Source: Corythucha ciliata
Taxonomy: Eukaryota; Arthropoda; Insecta; Hemiptera; Tingidae
Assembly: GCA_038030265.1 (NCBI GenBank)
Contig: CM075943.1
Span: forward strand, 36,828,001-36,892,000
Length of the DNA: 64,000 nucleotides
Direction of reading: 5' to 3'
The first letter of the stretch is position 1. Each line of letters starts with the position of its first letter. The translations under genes were made by a program, and so were the position numbers. Of the stretch, positions 23,150 to 34,049 are shown piece by piece. The notes below the pieces were generated by a model that searched no databases, was not told the DNA's origin, and saw only the letters and a program-made list of their open reading frames with translations.

Positions 23150-24110
23150 CCGCAAAATTAGAGCTTTTCTACATTTTAGCCACGAATAAGCGTTTTTTTT
23201 TCAATGTAACTGCAAATGAGAAATTTTTCTTAATTTTAGCCGCGATGTACGGGAGAAAAGTCTCCGGTTTTTGCAGCGAATTAGCGCTTTTACCCAATTT
23301 TAGCAGCGATATATTATTGAATAAAGGTTATGCATTATTGTTTTTTCTTATCTTTAAGCGCGATATGTTGCCAAATTGGCGTTTTCTCGATTTTTTTTTC
23401 TGTGAGTTATCGTTTTTCTCCAATTTTAGCTACGAACTACATAACACTTTTTCTCCATATGTTAGCAGCGAATTGGTGATGTATCCACATAATATCAACG
23501 ATTTAGCGCTTTATCACTTTAGCGGCGAATCAACGCTTTTTAAAATTTTAGCCATGAAAACACATCCAGAAATCGTGGTTTGGTGTATTTTTAATTTTAG
23601 CTTTAAAGAAGCGCTTTTTCTCAATTTTTGCGGCGAATTAGCGCTTTTATCCATTTTGGAAGTGAGTTAGCGTTTTTTCTCCATTTTAGCAGCAAATTAG
23701 CGATGTTTATCAATTTTAGCAGTGAATTATTAGCGCAGTAGCTCTCATATTTAGCCACGAATTAGCGCTTTCCCTCAACTCCAGGAGTAAATCAGCGATG
23801 TCTTTACATTAATTTTTAAAATTAGTTAATTAATTTTTCACAATTCCAGCCATAAATTAAGTTGCCCCCAGAAATCGCGAATTGGCGATTTCTCAACTTT
23901 AGCTTTGAATGAGCGCTTTTTTCCAATCTCCTAGTTCCCCAATCCTAGTTTTTATCAATTATGCAGCGAATTAGCGCTTATATCCATTTTAGCAACGGAT
24001 CAACGATGTATTTACACATAGCGTTTTTAAAACCATTTTTAGCCGCGAATGAATGCCCTTTCACCATTTTAGCCCGAATTGACGCTTTTTCTTAATTTTC
24101 TATCCGCAAA
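23150..24110. repeat. degenerate array, unit about 35 bp (core TTTTAGCCGCGAATTAGCG), second locus
   Basis: Dozens of diverged repeats of TTTTAGC, GCGAATTAGCGCTTTT and TCTCCATTTTAGCAGCG-like words. This is the same family as 11985-13060. A 141-aa frame through it (23245-23670) is repeat-derived and Phe/Leu-rich, not a gene. Confidence 0.65.
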
Positions 24111-26604
24111 CAGAAACAGTTCTAATCACAAAAACTCTCAGACCACAAGGTGCTCCCTCAAAATGCATTCACCACAATAAGATGTAATCGCGAAACGAGC
24201 AAACCACAAAATCCCGGTGAGGGGGGAGTAATCCCTTCAAAAGTCCTAAGACAAGGGTCGTCTAATTTGCAATTAAACCACAAAATGCTTACCACAAAAA
24301 GCTTCGAAGCTAGGACCAACAAAACGTGTATCTACGGCCATCTGAGACGAGAAGGAAAAACGTACATTTACGTCATTATTCGCGAAAGTGTTAATCTAAT
24401 AATGCATTTGTGCTTATTTATGATGTAGTGTACCGAAAAGGGGATGTCTATTGTAGAAAGGAGCAGGACTCATATTCCTGTTCATTACTGTGCAGTGACG
24501 TCACTTTCAAGTAGGAAAGTTCAAAATTCTGACAGTTTTAATCTTTCAAGATTGATTGAATGATTTCAAGATTGGTGTTGCTAATTCAAGGCAAACATTT
24601 GCCTTTAAAACATTGATATACCACGTACTAAAAGGTTTCATAACCACAACAGCGGTTTTTTCATGTCGGAAAATGGTCAATTTATGATTAAACCGACTAT
24701 TATGACGTTCATGACTTTTCCCGTCTCTGCTTATAAGTATTGTGTTGTGCCACACTATGTGAGTCAATCACCACAGTGAAATTAACTGAAAAAATATTTT
24801 TGAGGGTGCCTCAAGAAAGACCCGAAAGCCAAACAAAAATGGATTGCTGCAATGAGACGGTGGCCGGGGGAAATTACCCCAAATCAGTGTAAGTTTAATT
24901 TTTACTCTTTCCTTTTTCTTCTCTAAGGTTTTGGGTGAATGGATAAGACGATGAGAACAGCCATGACCATTAGCTTAGCCTTTGATCTTATATTTCACTG
25001 GTAAAATCACGATCATTTACTCAGACTCCCTCACTTACATAGTTAATCCTTTAATTTATAACTTTCTGCTGCGCATTTCCTAGCAAATTTTTATCGCTCA
25101 ATTTATTATCTATCCGAAACTTAAATTAGCAACACACTTAATTTTTTGAATAAACGGTTTGGTGGTCAATATGATCACTTGCTTGCCAGGCATTGTTATA
25201 CGTTGTTAGTTATACAGCAGCAGTAACCGGTTATCTCAAGAGCTTGAAACCAGGGACCACTATTATGGCAGGTTGAGGAATTAAATTACTTGAACCCCTA
25301 TGGTGAAGCCCTTGAATGGTGAAGGTTGTTTTTTATTTCGACTACCAAGTGTATTTTCGGACTCAAATGGTGGATATCACCACCTCGGCTTAAGGTTCGG
25401 CTTAACTAAGCCGAACCTTTGTTTACATAAAATTCAATGGATTTTTTTCCTTAAGCCCGACTTAGTTTTAAGCCGAGGTGGTGAAATCCACCTTAAGCCA
25501 ACTAAAACACAAAACGTCCAATCCAAGCCTAAGAAGTATTTTTGAAAGAGTAATAGATTGTACAAGAGCATTCAGAGGTTTGGATATTCATTCTAGAATT
25601 ACAAAAAACACATAGTGAGGGGGAAAAAATTCCCAGTTACCAACCCCAGTTCCCAGTTTTCGGCGAACAAAAGGGGTGGAAATAATGTCGGAACGGCTAG
25701 CAGCCTAGTGAGCAATGAACCCTCTACTAGAGGGTCCATGTTATGTGACGTCACGCGGTGATAAACCAGAAAATACAAAAAAATAGTATATTAATTACGT
25801 TACGAGTACGGAACGCACCTTATTCCGTTCGAGTGTGAAGGTTTGCGCACGAGGCGTAGCTGAGTGCCGTTAATCACACGAGTACGGAGTGAGGAGTGCC
25901 GTACGAGTATCGTACGCTATTTTTTCTACACCAGTACGCCAACCACGTTTACAACCAAGTTTTCAACTGGCGGCGACTAGCAAAAATACGGAGCGTGCGG
26001 AATTAGCGTGCGTAATTGGAGAGCGGAATGACATCAATTCCGCACGCTTAGCTATCTTTGAACGTGCGTAAGAAGCTGATTCCAGGCAGGGCGTAGGAAA
26101 AATAATATAAAATAAACTATTCAACTTTTCGAGCTGATTTTTTTTTTGCTTACTTAGAATACCCTTCCGGATAATATTCTAAAGTGAAGTCACATACATG
26201 TTTTTCCAAATAGTAGTGGAAATTTGTCCATGATAGACAAATATAGTTGAAAGCGGGGTTTTTACAATTTTACTTCCAAGTTCCAGTATGGAAAGGGAGT
26301 ATTGCGTTCGCGCAAAAAATTGAGTCCTTTTTATTTTGGCCACACAGAAAAGTTGTTTAAGTTATAAAACAGGCCACCAGGACTAAGTACCTCTGATAGC
26401 TGAAAGTTTGAGATCGAGACTTAACTCGTTAAGTTAATTTTCAATATCAGAAATCAGAAATTCTGACGAGAGTAGTTCGAGATAGAGGTTTCTACATATA
26501 GAAAGTGATTGAGAACCGTGACGATATTTATATTAGAAATAAATAGAAATGTTTTAAAAAACGAAAGGAGAATTCAGGACAGATACGTTGAATGAGTATT
26601 CAGC
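24111..26604. other. intergenic, no gene recognised
   Basis: Contains a MITE copy (25367-25497), two perfect TGACGTCA palindromes (24496-24503 and 25746-25753) and a CG-richer patch rich in GTACG/CGTAC words (25795-26070). No reading frame here has recognisable domain content. Confidence 0.5.
25367..25497. mobile_element. foldback MITE, TGGTGGATTTCACCACC family (copy 2)
   Basis: AATGGTGGATATCACCACC at the left and GGTGGTGAAATCCACCTT at the right, with ACATAAAATTCAATGGATTT in the loop as in copy 1 (21934-22080). Confidence 0.7.
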
Positions 26605-26975
26605 TTAGCCATAGTGATGTCCACCATGACCGTGACCATTTCCATGCCCGTGGTTATGTCCGTAACCGTGGTCGTGCCCGTAACCATGATAGTGCCCGTG
26701 ATCGTGTCCATGGCCATGCCCGTATCCGTGGTCGTGTCCATCGTAATGCTCGTATTCATGATCGTGTCCGTGTTCATGCCCATGGTAATGTCCGTGATCG
26801 TGCCCGTGGTCGTGTCCATAGTTGTAAACGTGTCCGTGTCCGTGGTCTTCACCGTAGTGATGATAGCCGTGGCGACCACCGGAGATTGGTTCAGCTTCAG
26901 CCGAAACTGTGGCGACGGCCATGAAGAGAATCTAGAAACATTTTTAGTTCGATAAAATGAAGAAACGTCCAGAAA

Positions 26976-27027
<52 letters not shown>

Positions 27028-27652
27028 TGAGTGTTAGTAAAGCTCATATCATGGCCGAGTCGACGATGTCCGATTATAAGCGTTGAGTATACGAAGTATA
27101 TAATTACATGAAATACTAAATAATCCAACACTAATAGAAATGTTGGTTCTCTACATTTGATATGAGTTTATTGAAGGCATCTTAAAGTTGGGGGGGGGGG
27201 TATAAGCTGACATTTGAATCGTGTTTCGTACGTCTGTCGGCTAAGCATCCTTTAGTCTTATATTGTTAATCTCCCGAAAGAGTCAACGGATTTCTACGGG
27301 AGATGTTCTATAGAATGTCTCGATATGTGTCTTGATTCAGAGACGAGACTACCACTTTCAGTCTACTTCTTTTTGAAAGCTGGCTCCACATACGCCGAAT
27401 AACGAGCAAAATATTTAACTTTAGGCAAAATGTTTCATTTTTAGGCGGTCGGTTTCTAGGCAATGCTAGACATTTTTAAATATTTTGCTCGTTATTTGGC
27501 GAACACCGCATGTGTGGAGCCGGCTTAACATGTGCATATAAATAATTTGCGTATGGCAGGCAAATGGGCGTGAATATTTAATTAAAAAGAGAGAAAATTA
27601 GTATTGACGACATAAGTTGCATACTCACACATATGCTCCACAACATTTTCAT
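26605..27652 (-). CDS. secreted His/Gly-rich peptide 3 (2 exons, about 116 aa)
   Basis: Exon 1 is 27652-27629: MKMLWSIC, donor GTGAGT. A 697-bp intron follows. Exon 2 is 26931-26605: ILFMAVATVSAEAEPISG, then about 85 residues dominated by alternating H-G/H-D/H-Y pairs (HGHDHGHYHGYGHDHGYG), stop TAA. The intron is phase 0 and splits the signal peptide, as in peptides 1, 2 and 4. The histidine content is extreme and regularly spaced. That would suit Zn, Cu or Ni binding or a pH-dependent charge switch, but this is inference. Exon 2 alone has an in-frame ATG, so a naive caller would miss exon 1. The intron holds a (TAA)n microsatellite and a MITE, and part of it is duplicated at 35350-35667. Confidence 0.75.
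26976..27026. repeat. (TAA)n microsatellite, about 17 units
   Basis: Uninterrupted AAT/TAA repeats inside the intron of peptide gene 3, close to the exon 2 acceptor. Confidence 0.95.
27326..27619. repeat. duplicated intron segment containing a foldback MITE (copy 1)
   Basis: About 290 bp starting GTGTCTTGATTCAGAGAC and ending CATAAGTTG recurs at 35350-35667. Inside both copies is a hairpin with termini AGCTGGCTCCACATA and TGTGTGGAGCCGGCTT and arms AATAACGAGCAAAATATTT. The duplicated flanks show that more than the MITE was copied. This copy ends 9 bp before the exon 1 splice site of peptide gene 3. Confidence 0.75.
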
Positions 27653-27713
27653 TTTAACAACTCGCACTTCACAGGATATCTGAGTTTGGTGGCTTCAGGA
27701 GGCTGAACTCTGG

Positions 27714-27722
27714 TATTTATAT
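27714..27722 (-). promoter_or_regulatory. TATA box of peptide gene 3
   Basis: ATATAAATA on the minus strand, 62-70 bp upstream of the ATG at 27652. Confidence 0.5.
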
Positions 27723-29007
27723 CAAGTTGGACTATGTAGGCCACGGCTATCATTGGTCGAGGAAGGTACGCGTTGCAGTTATTCTATGGCGATAATTATG
27801 AGTTCGGATTCGAGGGATGGATAAACCCTTCATGATGACTTCGGTTCATTCAAAAACCAACAAACCGTTATTTGAAACTTATAATATAAGGAAGAAAAAA
27901 AATTGTTTGAAAACGGGCTTCAATTAACCAAGCGTGTATATGTTTCAGAGCGGGCGGAGTTCCACCGGTCATCTAGTGTGCCAAGGATCTCTGGACATCA
28001 TTCTAATAGACTAGTTTCAGGGAATTTAAGTAAATCACACACCCCACTCAACGTATTGTTTTTGGTGCAGCATCCACGTGTTTGACCGCGATGAGATTTC
28101 TCTTTAGCTTCCGAAGAAAATGGGACAATTAAATAAATTATATATTTTTCGACCGGGTTTTAATGGCAGGAGTTCGTTTTTTTATGAGAGAGATTTTGTA
28201 AGACGTAGACGAGAATGACGTTCATGTCGTTTCAAAATACCAACAATCAGCTCTTCCATTCTCTAGCACAGTCTGACGTTAACAAAGACGTTCGTGTTCA
28301 TACGTCATTATATGTACACTTACAAAAACTCACTATTGACTTTGAGTTGGCTTTCCTTATGCATGAAATCGACCACTTGGTGTGATGTGCTTTTACGAAG
28401 TTTGGTACCAACGATAAGATTTTTTCGCTAAACCGTCAGTATTAGAATAGAGTCGAGTATTCAGTTTTTTGGGCGGAATTCAACAGTTTATGGACCAAAA
28501 AGTCAGTTTCAGCATCAAAATTTCCATTTTTGGACCAAAAATCATAAGAAGTTATCGATAGAAGTGTATTTCCGGATGGAAATTTCTAATATTTTTGGCA
28601 AAATAATAAATTTCTGCGGCTATTCGCTTGTGTGGTAGTTTTGGGACTAGAAAAAACCCGAAAATCCTTTTCCTCTGATTAAATTGACAGCTTTTGCGCT
28701 GAATAGTCAGCTTTCGCTGTAAATTTACCAGTTATTTGGCTGGGACAGGAGCGGAACCAAGAGAGGGCCCCAGACCGTCATGATCCTCCACTTCGAGTCT
28801 TGGTGACTTTCGAAAAAAAAATCATTGAATCCCCCTCCAAAACCTCGTCGACTCAAATTTATCAATAATTCAAAAGACAGGCCGAAAATGAACTTAAAGA
28901 CTTGAAACGAGTCGTGGCTGACCATTTGGCGAGGCCCAGAATACGCCTTTCCGCCGAGGTGTACACATTATTTTTTATCCTACGCAAGAAGGAGAGAAAA
29001 TTAATAA
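27723..29007. other. intergenic, no gene recognised
   Basis: AT-rich, with short frames only and nothing with domain content. Several TGACGTT-type words occur near 28210-28310. Confidence 0.45.
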
Positions 29008-30328
29008 ATTAGTATTGAGTTTAAATCTTGAAGGTGGAATGGGTGGAATAAAAAGAAAACGTTTGCCCATCCGTACTTGACAAAATAAAAATAAAAGTGT
29101 ATCTAGACAAATGACAACGCCTCTGCCACACAGTGAGTGTGGCAACAACATCGGTTGGTGAGGAGGAGTGAGAAGAGGTTTGTTGCGTGGCAACGAGAAG
29201 AACCCAGAGGCCCTATTCTTGAAATTGTGAGAATTTTACAATAGTGTTTTGAAGGCAATGTTGCTTTGGTAGAAGTGAAAGCAATGTTATCTGGGCTGCA
29301 GAGTATTTCAGTGTTTCAAGAACACCATTTGTTAGCAATACTGGATATCTCGTTGTCGACGTTAAATTAGCCCCTTTCGACGCCTAAAAAAAACACTTAT
29401 CGCTCGTGCCAGCGTATTTTTTCTCGGGTGTGAGACGTCTCCCGCGTCGGCGCCAAATGTGAAAGGCCCCATAGAGTTCCATGTATTTTTACTGCAACAG
29501 TCCGACGCCGCACCTGGGCGACTTTTTTTCCTAATGTGCATTATAATTACTAATAAGTTAGCACTAATAAATTAGTATTGAGTTTAAAACTGGAAGGTGG
29601 AATAAAAAGAAAACGTTTGCCTATCTGTACTTGAAAAAGTACAAAATAAAAGTGCATCTAGACAAACGACAACGCCTCAGTGAGTGGGAAAGTCTGTCGG
29701 TGTGGAGGAGCGTGGAGAGGTGTGTTGCGTGGCAACGAGAAAACCCCCAGCAAGAATAGGAAATAAAATGCGATAGATATATCCGAAGCGCATCTTGGTG
29801 ACAAATTTTGGCAAAAATGTTCATGCCTAGACATGAAAATCGTATTTTCATGACAGTTGCGAGTCATGAAAGCACGCGTTTTCACATCGAGTAGGATAAA
29901 AAATAAATTCCTTCTTGTAAAAAACAAAATGGAAACTCTCGGGTTTCCCATGACAACAGAGAAGGCAATGTTGTGATCGAATCGACAAAAATGGAAACAC
30001 CAGCAGGGGGTGTTAAAAAAAAAAAAAAAATACAAAAAGGCAATATTACCTGAGAAAAATGGCGCCCAAAGCAATACTCCTAATTTCAATAATTCGAATA
30101 GGCAATGTTGCTTCCTCAAAAAGGCAATAATGCAATCGAAACTAGTGTTGCCATGGCGTTCAAGAATAAGGCCCCAGGAATGGGGGGAAAAATACGGTAG
30201 CCACTCGAAGCGCATATTGGTGGCGAATTTTAGCAAACATTTTCATGCCTAGACATGGAAATCGTATTTTCATGACAGTTGCGAGTCATGAAAGCACACG
30301 TTTTTACATCGAGTAGGATAAAAAATGC
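29008..30328. repeat. interleaved direct-repeat cluster
   Basis: A block of about 190 bp (ATTAGTATTGAGTTTAAA through GTTGCGTGGCAACGAGAA) occurs at 29008-29206 and 29571-29751. A second block of about 125 bp (GAAGCGCAT through CACATCGAGTAGGATAAAAA) occurs at 29776-29905 and 30196-30328. GGCCCTATTCTTGAA near 29210 and TTCAAGAATAAGGCCCC near 30159 form outward inverted ends. This looks like nested insertions of related non-autonomous elements. Reading frames across it are not genes. Confidence 0.6.
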
Positions 30329-30384
30329 GTTTCACTCCCACCACTTGTTCCTACCTCCATGGCAAACATAGAGCTTGTGAACGG

Positions 30385-30660
30385 GCCTTAATAGCGTCTT
30401 CCATTTGCACAAAAATTTGCGGAGGAGCAGCTTATTCCACCCTTCCACAAATTAAAACATATGTTAAAATGGAGAAGACAGGTGGAAATGAACTGCTCCG
30501 GAGCAAAATCTTATGAAAATGAAAAAAGTTATAACTTTCCCCAGTTCAAAAATGAACGTTGACAACGCGTGCTAATTTCCACCTTGTCACTAGAATTGGC
30601 TACCCCATATAAATTGTGATGGGCTAAGCCCTTCCCTCCTCCTTCCGATGTAAAATCAAT
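30385..30660. repeat. MITE fragment followed by a SINE tail
   Basis: 30385-30530 is a diverged copy of the GCGTTCCCCATTTGCAC MITE (TTCCATTTGCACAAAAATTT ... GGTGGAAATGAACTGCTCC). About 30617-30650 matches the tail of the SINE at 18583-18712. Confidence 0.5.
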
Positions 30661-30791
30661 TGCATTTATTCCTTCCAATTAAACAAATTGGATATCGCAA
30701 AACAAAATAAATATTTAATGTAATTTAACTACATATCAATAATTATTTTTGTCGTTCTCGGTGCTCATTCTTCGTCACTGGCAGCGTAGTC

Positions 30792-31135
30792 TTAACCTCG
30801 ACAGCAGCCACCACCCCAGCCTCCTCCACCACCGTGATGACCACCTCCCCAACCTCCTCCTCCACCGTGATGGCCACCTCCCCAACCACCTCCTCCTCCG
30901 TGATGACCTCCACCGTAGTATCCTCCTCTTGAAGGATCAGGACGAGGATAGGCAAACGCCCCAGCGATTACCGCGAATATAACCTGAAAAATCACTCGTT
31001 TAATTATTGTGACTTCGTACCTTTGTGATGTATAAGATTGTGAGTAGATGTTCTGCTATTTATTTTGAAGGAAACCAATATTTTATTTCTACGAAGTACA
31101 CTCACACAAAAGCTCCAGAAGAATTGCATCCTCAT
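30792..31135 (-). CDS. secreted Gly/His/Trp-rich peptide 4 (2 exons, about 73 aa)
   Basis: Exon 1 is 31135-31106: MRMQFFWSFC, donor GTGAGT. A second ATG at 31129 would give the 8-residue form MQFFWSFC, like its paralogues, but the first ATG has the better AAAA context. The intron is 122 bp. Exon 2 is 30983-30792: VIFAVIAGAFAYPRPDPSR, then three near-identical GGGHHGGGGGWGG units and a final GGGCCRG, stop TAA. It is a signal peptide plus a tandem-repeat tail, phase 0 throughout. The Trp in each unit and the terminal Cys pair are unique to this member. TATA box and AATAAA are correctly placed. Function unknown; cuticle, silk-like or antimicrobial roles are possible. Confidence 0.75.
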
Positions 31136-31165
31136 TTTTGAGGTCTGTCTAGCGAGTGAAAGACA

Positions 31166-31172
31166 TTTTATA
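31166..31172 (-). promoter_or_regulatory. TATA box of peptide gene 4
   Basis: TATAAAA on the minus strand, about 31-37 bp upstream of the first ATG. This is closer than in the paralogues and implies a very short leader, or use of the second ATG. Confidence 0.5.
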
Positions 31173-31492
31173 GGAAAAATCAACCCCTTCTGCCAATCCA
31201 AGGAATCATTATCCAATGGCGACACATTTTTCACGATAATTAATTATGACCGATACTACAACTTAAAGGTCAGGTTTCTTCTTCTAATCTTCAGACGAAA
31301 AAAGAATAGGTAATATGTAAAGATTCCTAATATTTCGTCGGAATTCTGAATAAAAACATATTCTGGTGATAATGGGTTTCAAAACAAATTATACAAAGCG
31401 TGCTCGCCTGTGGAAAAACACGATCCCGCAGACTTCCTGTCTTCTTTGAAAATATTAATAATAACTCTACCTGGGCGGTTTTTCTGTAAATT

Positions 31493-31625
31493 TCAAAGTT
31501 TACGTGTCGTCAAATGGAAGATGAGCGAGGAGGAGAGGTTCCTCGTTGGTCGTTGCCATTGTTTTACGATAATGAACTGAACTGCGGAACTGTGGTCTCG
31601 AAGAAAAAATCAACAGGATAGTATT
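31493..31625. mobile_element. partial MITE, TTTACGTGTCGT family
   Basis: TTTACGTGTCGTCAAATGGA, GAGGAGAGGT, CCTCGTT and GTGGTCTCGAAGAAAAAAT match in order one arm of the MITE at 48464-48716 that interrupts the Helentron gene. Confidence 0.55.
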
Positions 31626-31929
31626 CTTTTGTAAATGATACTACTTACGCGTAAACGTCTTCGGTCCGTCTTATAGGTTAAGGGGAAACTAGGAATATTT
31701 GACCTTTTAGGACGTTGGAAAAGTGTCAATTATGTTTTTTTAAAACAGATTAGTGGGTAGAATCGAACTTCCGCTGCAAGAGCATGTTGATAACGGAGTG
31801 GAATACTGGCTCATGTTATTGTATACCATCCAATATACGGTCATGTCGATATTCGCTATATTTTTCCTTCAAAATAGACCCTTGAACCTAACTGCACACA
31901 CGTTTCCCAAAATTTTATTCCTTGGGAAA
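31626..31929. other. intergenic, no gene recognised
   Basis: AT-rich. It borders the abrupt switch to GC-rich sequence at about 31930. Confidence 0.4.
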
Positions 31930-33350
31930 ATTGGGAAATGGAACCAGTAACCACCCACAACACGCCGGCGCATGGGAGGACCGCCCACGCCCTACTCCCA
32001 GGATACCACGTGGGTGATAGTGGATGGTGCCTCCCACCGGGCTGTATAAGCAGCGCGGAGACCGAAAAAGAGACCTCTGACGGCTGCACTCGAAGTCAGC
32101 AGGACCATCTCAAAGAGGATCCACTCTGGAAAGCCGACTCCGAAGACACCCAGTGACAACCCGGACAAGGACCAGCCGAGCCAGCGGAAAGCGAACACGG
32201 TCGCTAACCGGAACCGAAGGGAAACACCCGGGGACTGCCCGAAGGGAGACTGCCGGCCCCAGGACCACCCCGGACGAACTGTGACAGCGCGAAGGGCGCT
32301 AACATCCCACCGGAAGAGCTCCCAGCGAAACCCCGTTGTCCCCCGGTATTTCTCCCCCTAGAGGGCGACGAACACCGATCCGACTCACTGTGGTGGCGGG
32401 TTCTTCTCCCAGATACTGGTCGACGAAGGCCCCCTCCATCCTGCCCTCCGCCTTACCCAGGGTGAATCCTTACCAAAGGGCCTAGAGGGCTTAGCACCTT
32501 AATTGGCTGCCCTTGAACTCCTGGTGAGCGACAGAACCACATCCCTGTCCTCACCCCTACAGCTGGAGCAAGCGCAGGGGCGCTAACCGGCCAACAACCC
32601 GGAGGACCCGCAGATAGCGTCGAGGGACGCTCATAGACGACCCCGAGGACCTGGAACAAGCGCAAGGGCGCTAAACGAACGGCGACCCCAGAGATCTGGA
32701 GCAAGCGCAAGGGCGCTACCCGAACTTCGGCAAAGAGACCCGTCGTCCACCCCCGGGAGTTCTCCCCCTAGAGGGCGACGAACACTGATCCGACTCTCTG
32801 TGGAGGCGGTTTCTTCTCCCAGATACTGGTCGACGAAGGCCCCCTCCCTCCTGCCATCCGCCTCACCCAGGGTGAATTCTTACCAGAGGGCCTAGAGGGC
32901 TTAGCGCCTTCATTGGCTGCCCTTGAACTCCTGGTGAGCGACAGAACCACATCCCTGTCCTCACCCCTACAGCTCGAGCAAGCGCAGGGGCGCTAACCGG
33001 CCACCAACCCCGAAGATCTAGGGCGAGCGAAAGTGCGCTAACCGATCTTCGGCCCAGAGGACCCGCAGGCAGCGTCGAAGGACGCTCACTGACAACCCAG
33101 AGGACCTGAGGCGAGCGCAAGGGTGCTAACCGGCCACCAACCCTGAGGATCTAGGGCAAGCGCAAGGGCGGTAACCGAACTTCGGCCCAGAGGACCCGCA
33201 GGCAGCGTCGAGGGACGCTCACTGACGATCCAGAGGACCTGTGGCGAGCACAAGGGCGCTAACCAACCACCGGCAGAGGCACGCCTACCGTGGGAGGAGC
33301 TCGCGTCCAGAAGTACGACCGACCTCCCCAGAGCGAACGCCTTCTTCCCA
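31930..33350. repeat. GC-rich block with a 410-bp direct repeat and short sub-repeats
   Basis: Base composition changes sharply. The sequence from TCTCCCCCTAGAGGGCGACG to AGCGCAGGGGCGCTAACC occurs at 32351-32596 and again at 32761-33006, offset 410 bp and nearly identical. A shorter unit (GAGCAAGCGCAAGGGCGCTA, with AGAGGACCCGCAGGCAGCGT) recurs about every 80-100 bp. Reading frames on both strands are Pro/Ser/Leu/Val-rich and repeat-derived. This could be the untranslated or subterminal part of the retroelement that follows, or a satellite. I recognise no gene. Confidence 0.6.
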
Positions 33351-33378
33351 GATATAATATTTATTTTCCGCAAAAGTA

Positions 33379-34040
33379 TACAGGGTGTAACGGGAAAATG
33401 GGGCATAATTGAAATGGGTGATTCTACATCATATGTGGGTCAAAAATGACTATGTGGACCATGGTCCGAATATTAACCGTTTCCGAGAAAATAGCAGTTT
33501 TCCTAATTATCAATGCATCAGGCGTTTTTTTCGAAACTCGGTCGGTATCTTAGCAACCATTGATCCTGGAGAAATTTCAAGGACACCGTTGGAAAGAGCA
33601 CAAAATTTCCTTTAAGATGATCGTTAATTTCGGGTAGTTCGTGAGATTTGGGCACCCTTAATGCTCGGCTGAAAAGCCACTTCCTTGAATTTCTCTATTC
33701 TTATTTGTTATTCAGCCAGCTGTCATTTTACTGACAGCTCTCGGAGGAAGAGTAGGACTTCATGAAAAACTTCTACATTTATTAAGCTTTCAAATGAGCT
33801 GCTTGGTTCGGGGGTTTGTCTTTATTCCTTCAGAGATACAGTTCGATCTTTGGAAACGTACGTTTAGGATTGCTCTCGAGAAGGAAACATTTTGCTTCCG
33901 AATGGTCTTTTCGAATCTTTTCGGTGAATTTTCTCTCCGTTGAGACTGCTGCGTCCAGTTACCTTGCTGGACCAACTCCAAAAAAGGCCGTATCAAGTGC
34001 TTGAAACTGCAGGTCACGGCTCAGAACCTGGGGGTTCTGA
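33379..34040 (+). mobile_element. single arm of the TACAGGGTGTAACGGG foldback family
   Basis: Collinear with the left arm at 4754 through about 5442, with high similarity along the length (GTTGGAAAGAGCACAA, a GACAGCTCTCGGAGG-like stretch, AGCTTTCAAATGA, TGGACCAACTCCAAAAAAGG). Similarity stops at GGGTTCTGA in both places. Here it runs directly into gag-like coding sequence instead of an inverted partner. Confidence 0.7.
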
Positions 34041-34049
34041 TCGATACGT

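Noticed and set aside
26574..27131. 185-aa Thr/Ile-rich minus frame and Arg/His plus frames at 26.6-27.1 kb
   Set aside because: Shadows of the His-rich exon, and one reads through the (TAA)n microsatellite.
29658..30236. 192-aa Phe/Cys-rich minus frame
   Set aside because: Lies across interleaved repeats that occur twice. It has no domain and is not maintained between copies.
30743..30982. Glu/Val-rich frames over peptide gene 4
   Set aside because: Alternative frames of the Gly-Trp repeat, with no signal peptide or splice support.
32453..33406. Pro/Ser/Leu-rich frames of 60-106 aa in the GC-rich block
   Set aside because: The same frame recurs because the DNA repeats every 410 bp. GC-rich repeats open frames by chance.
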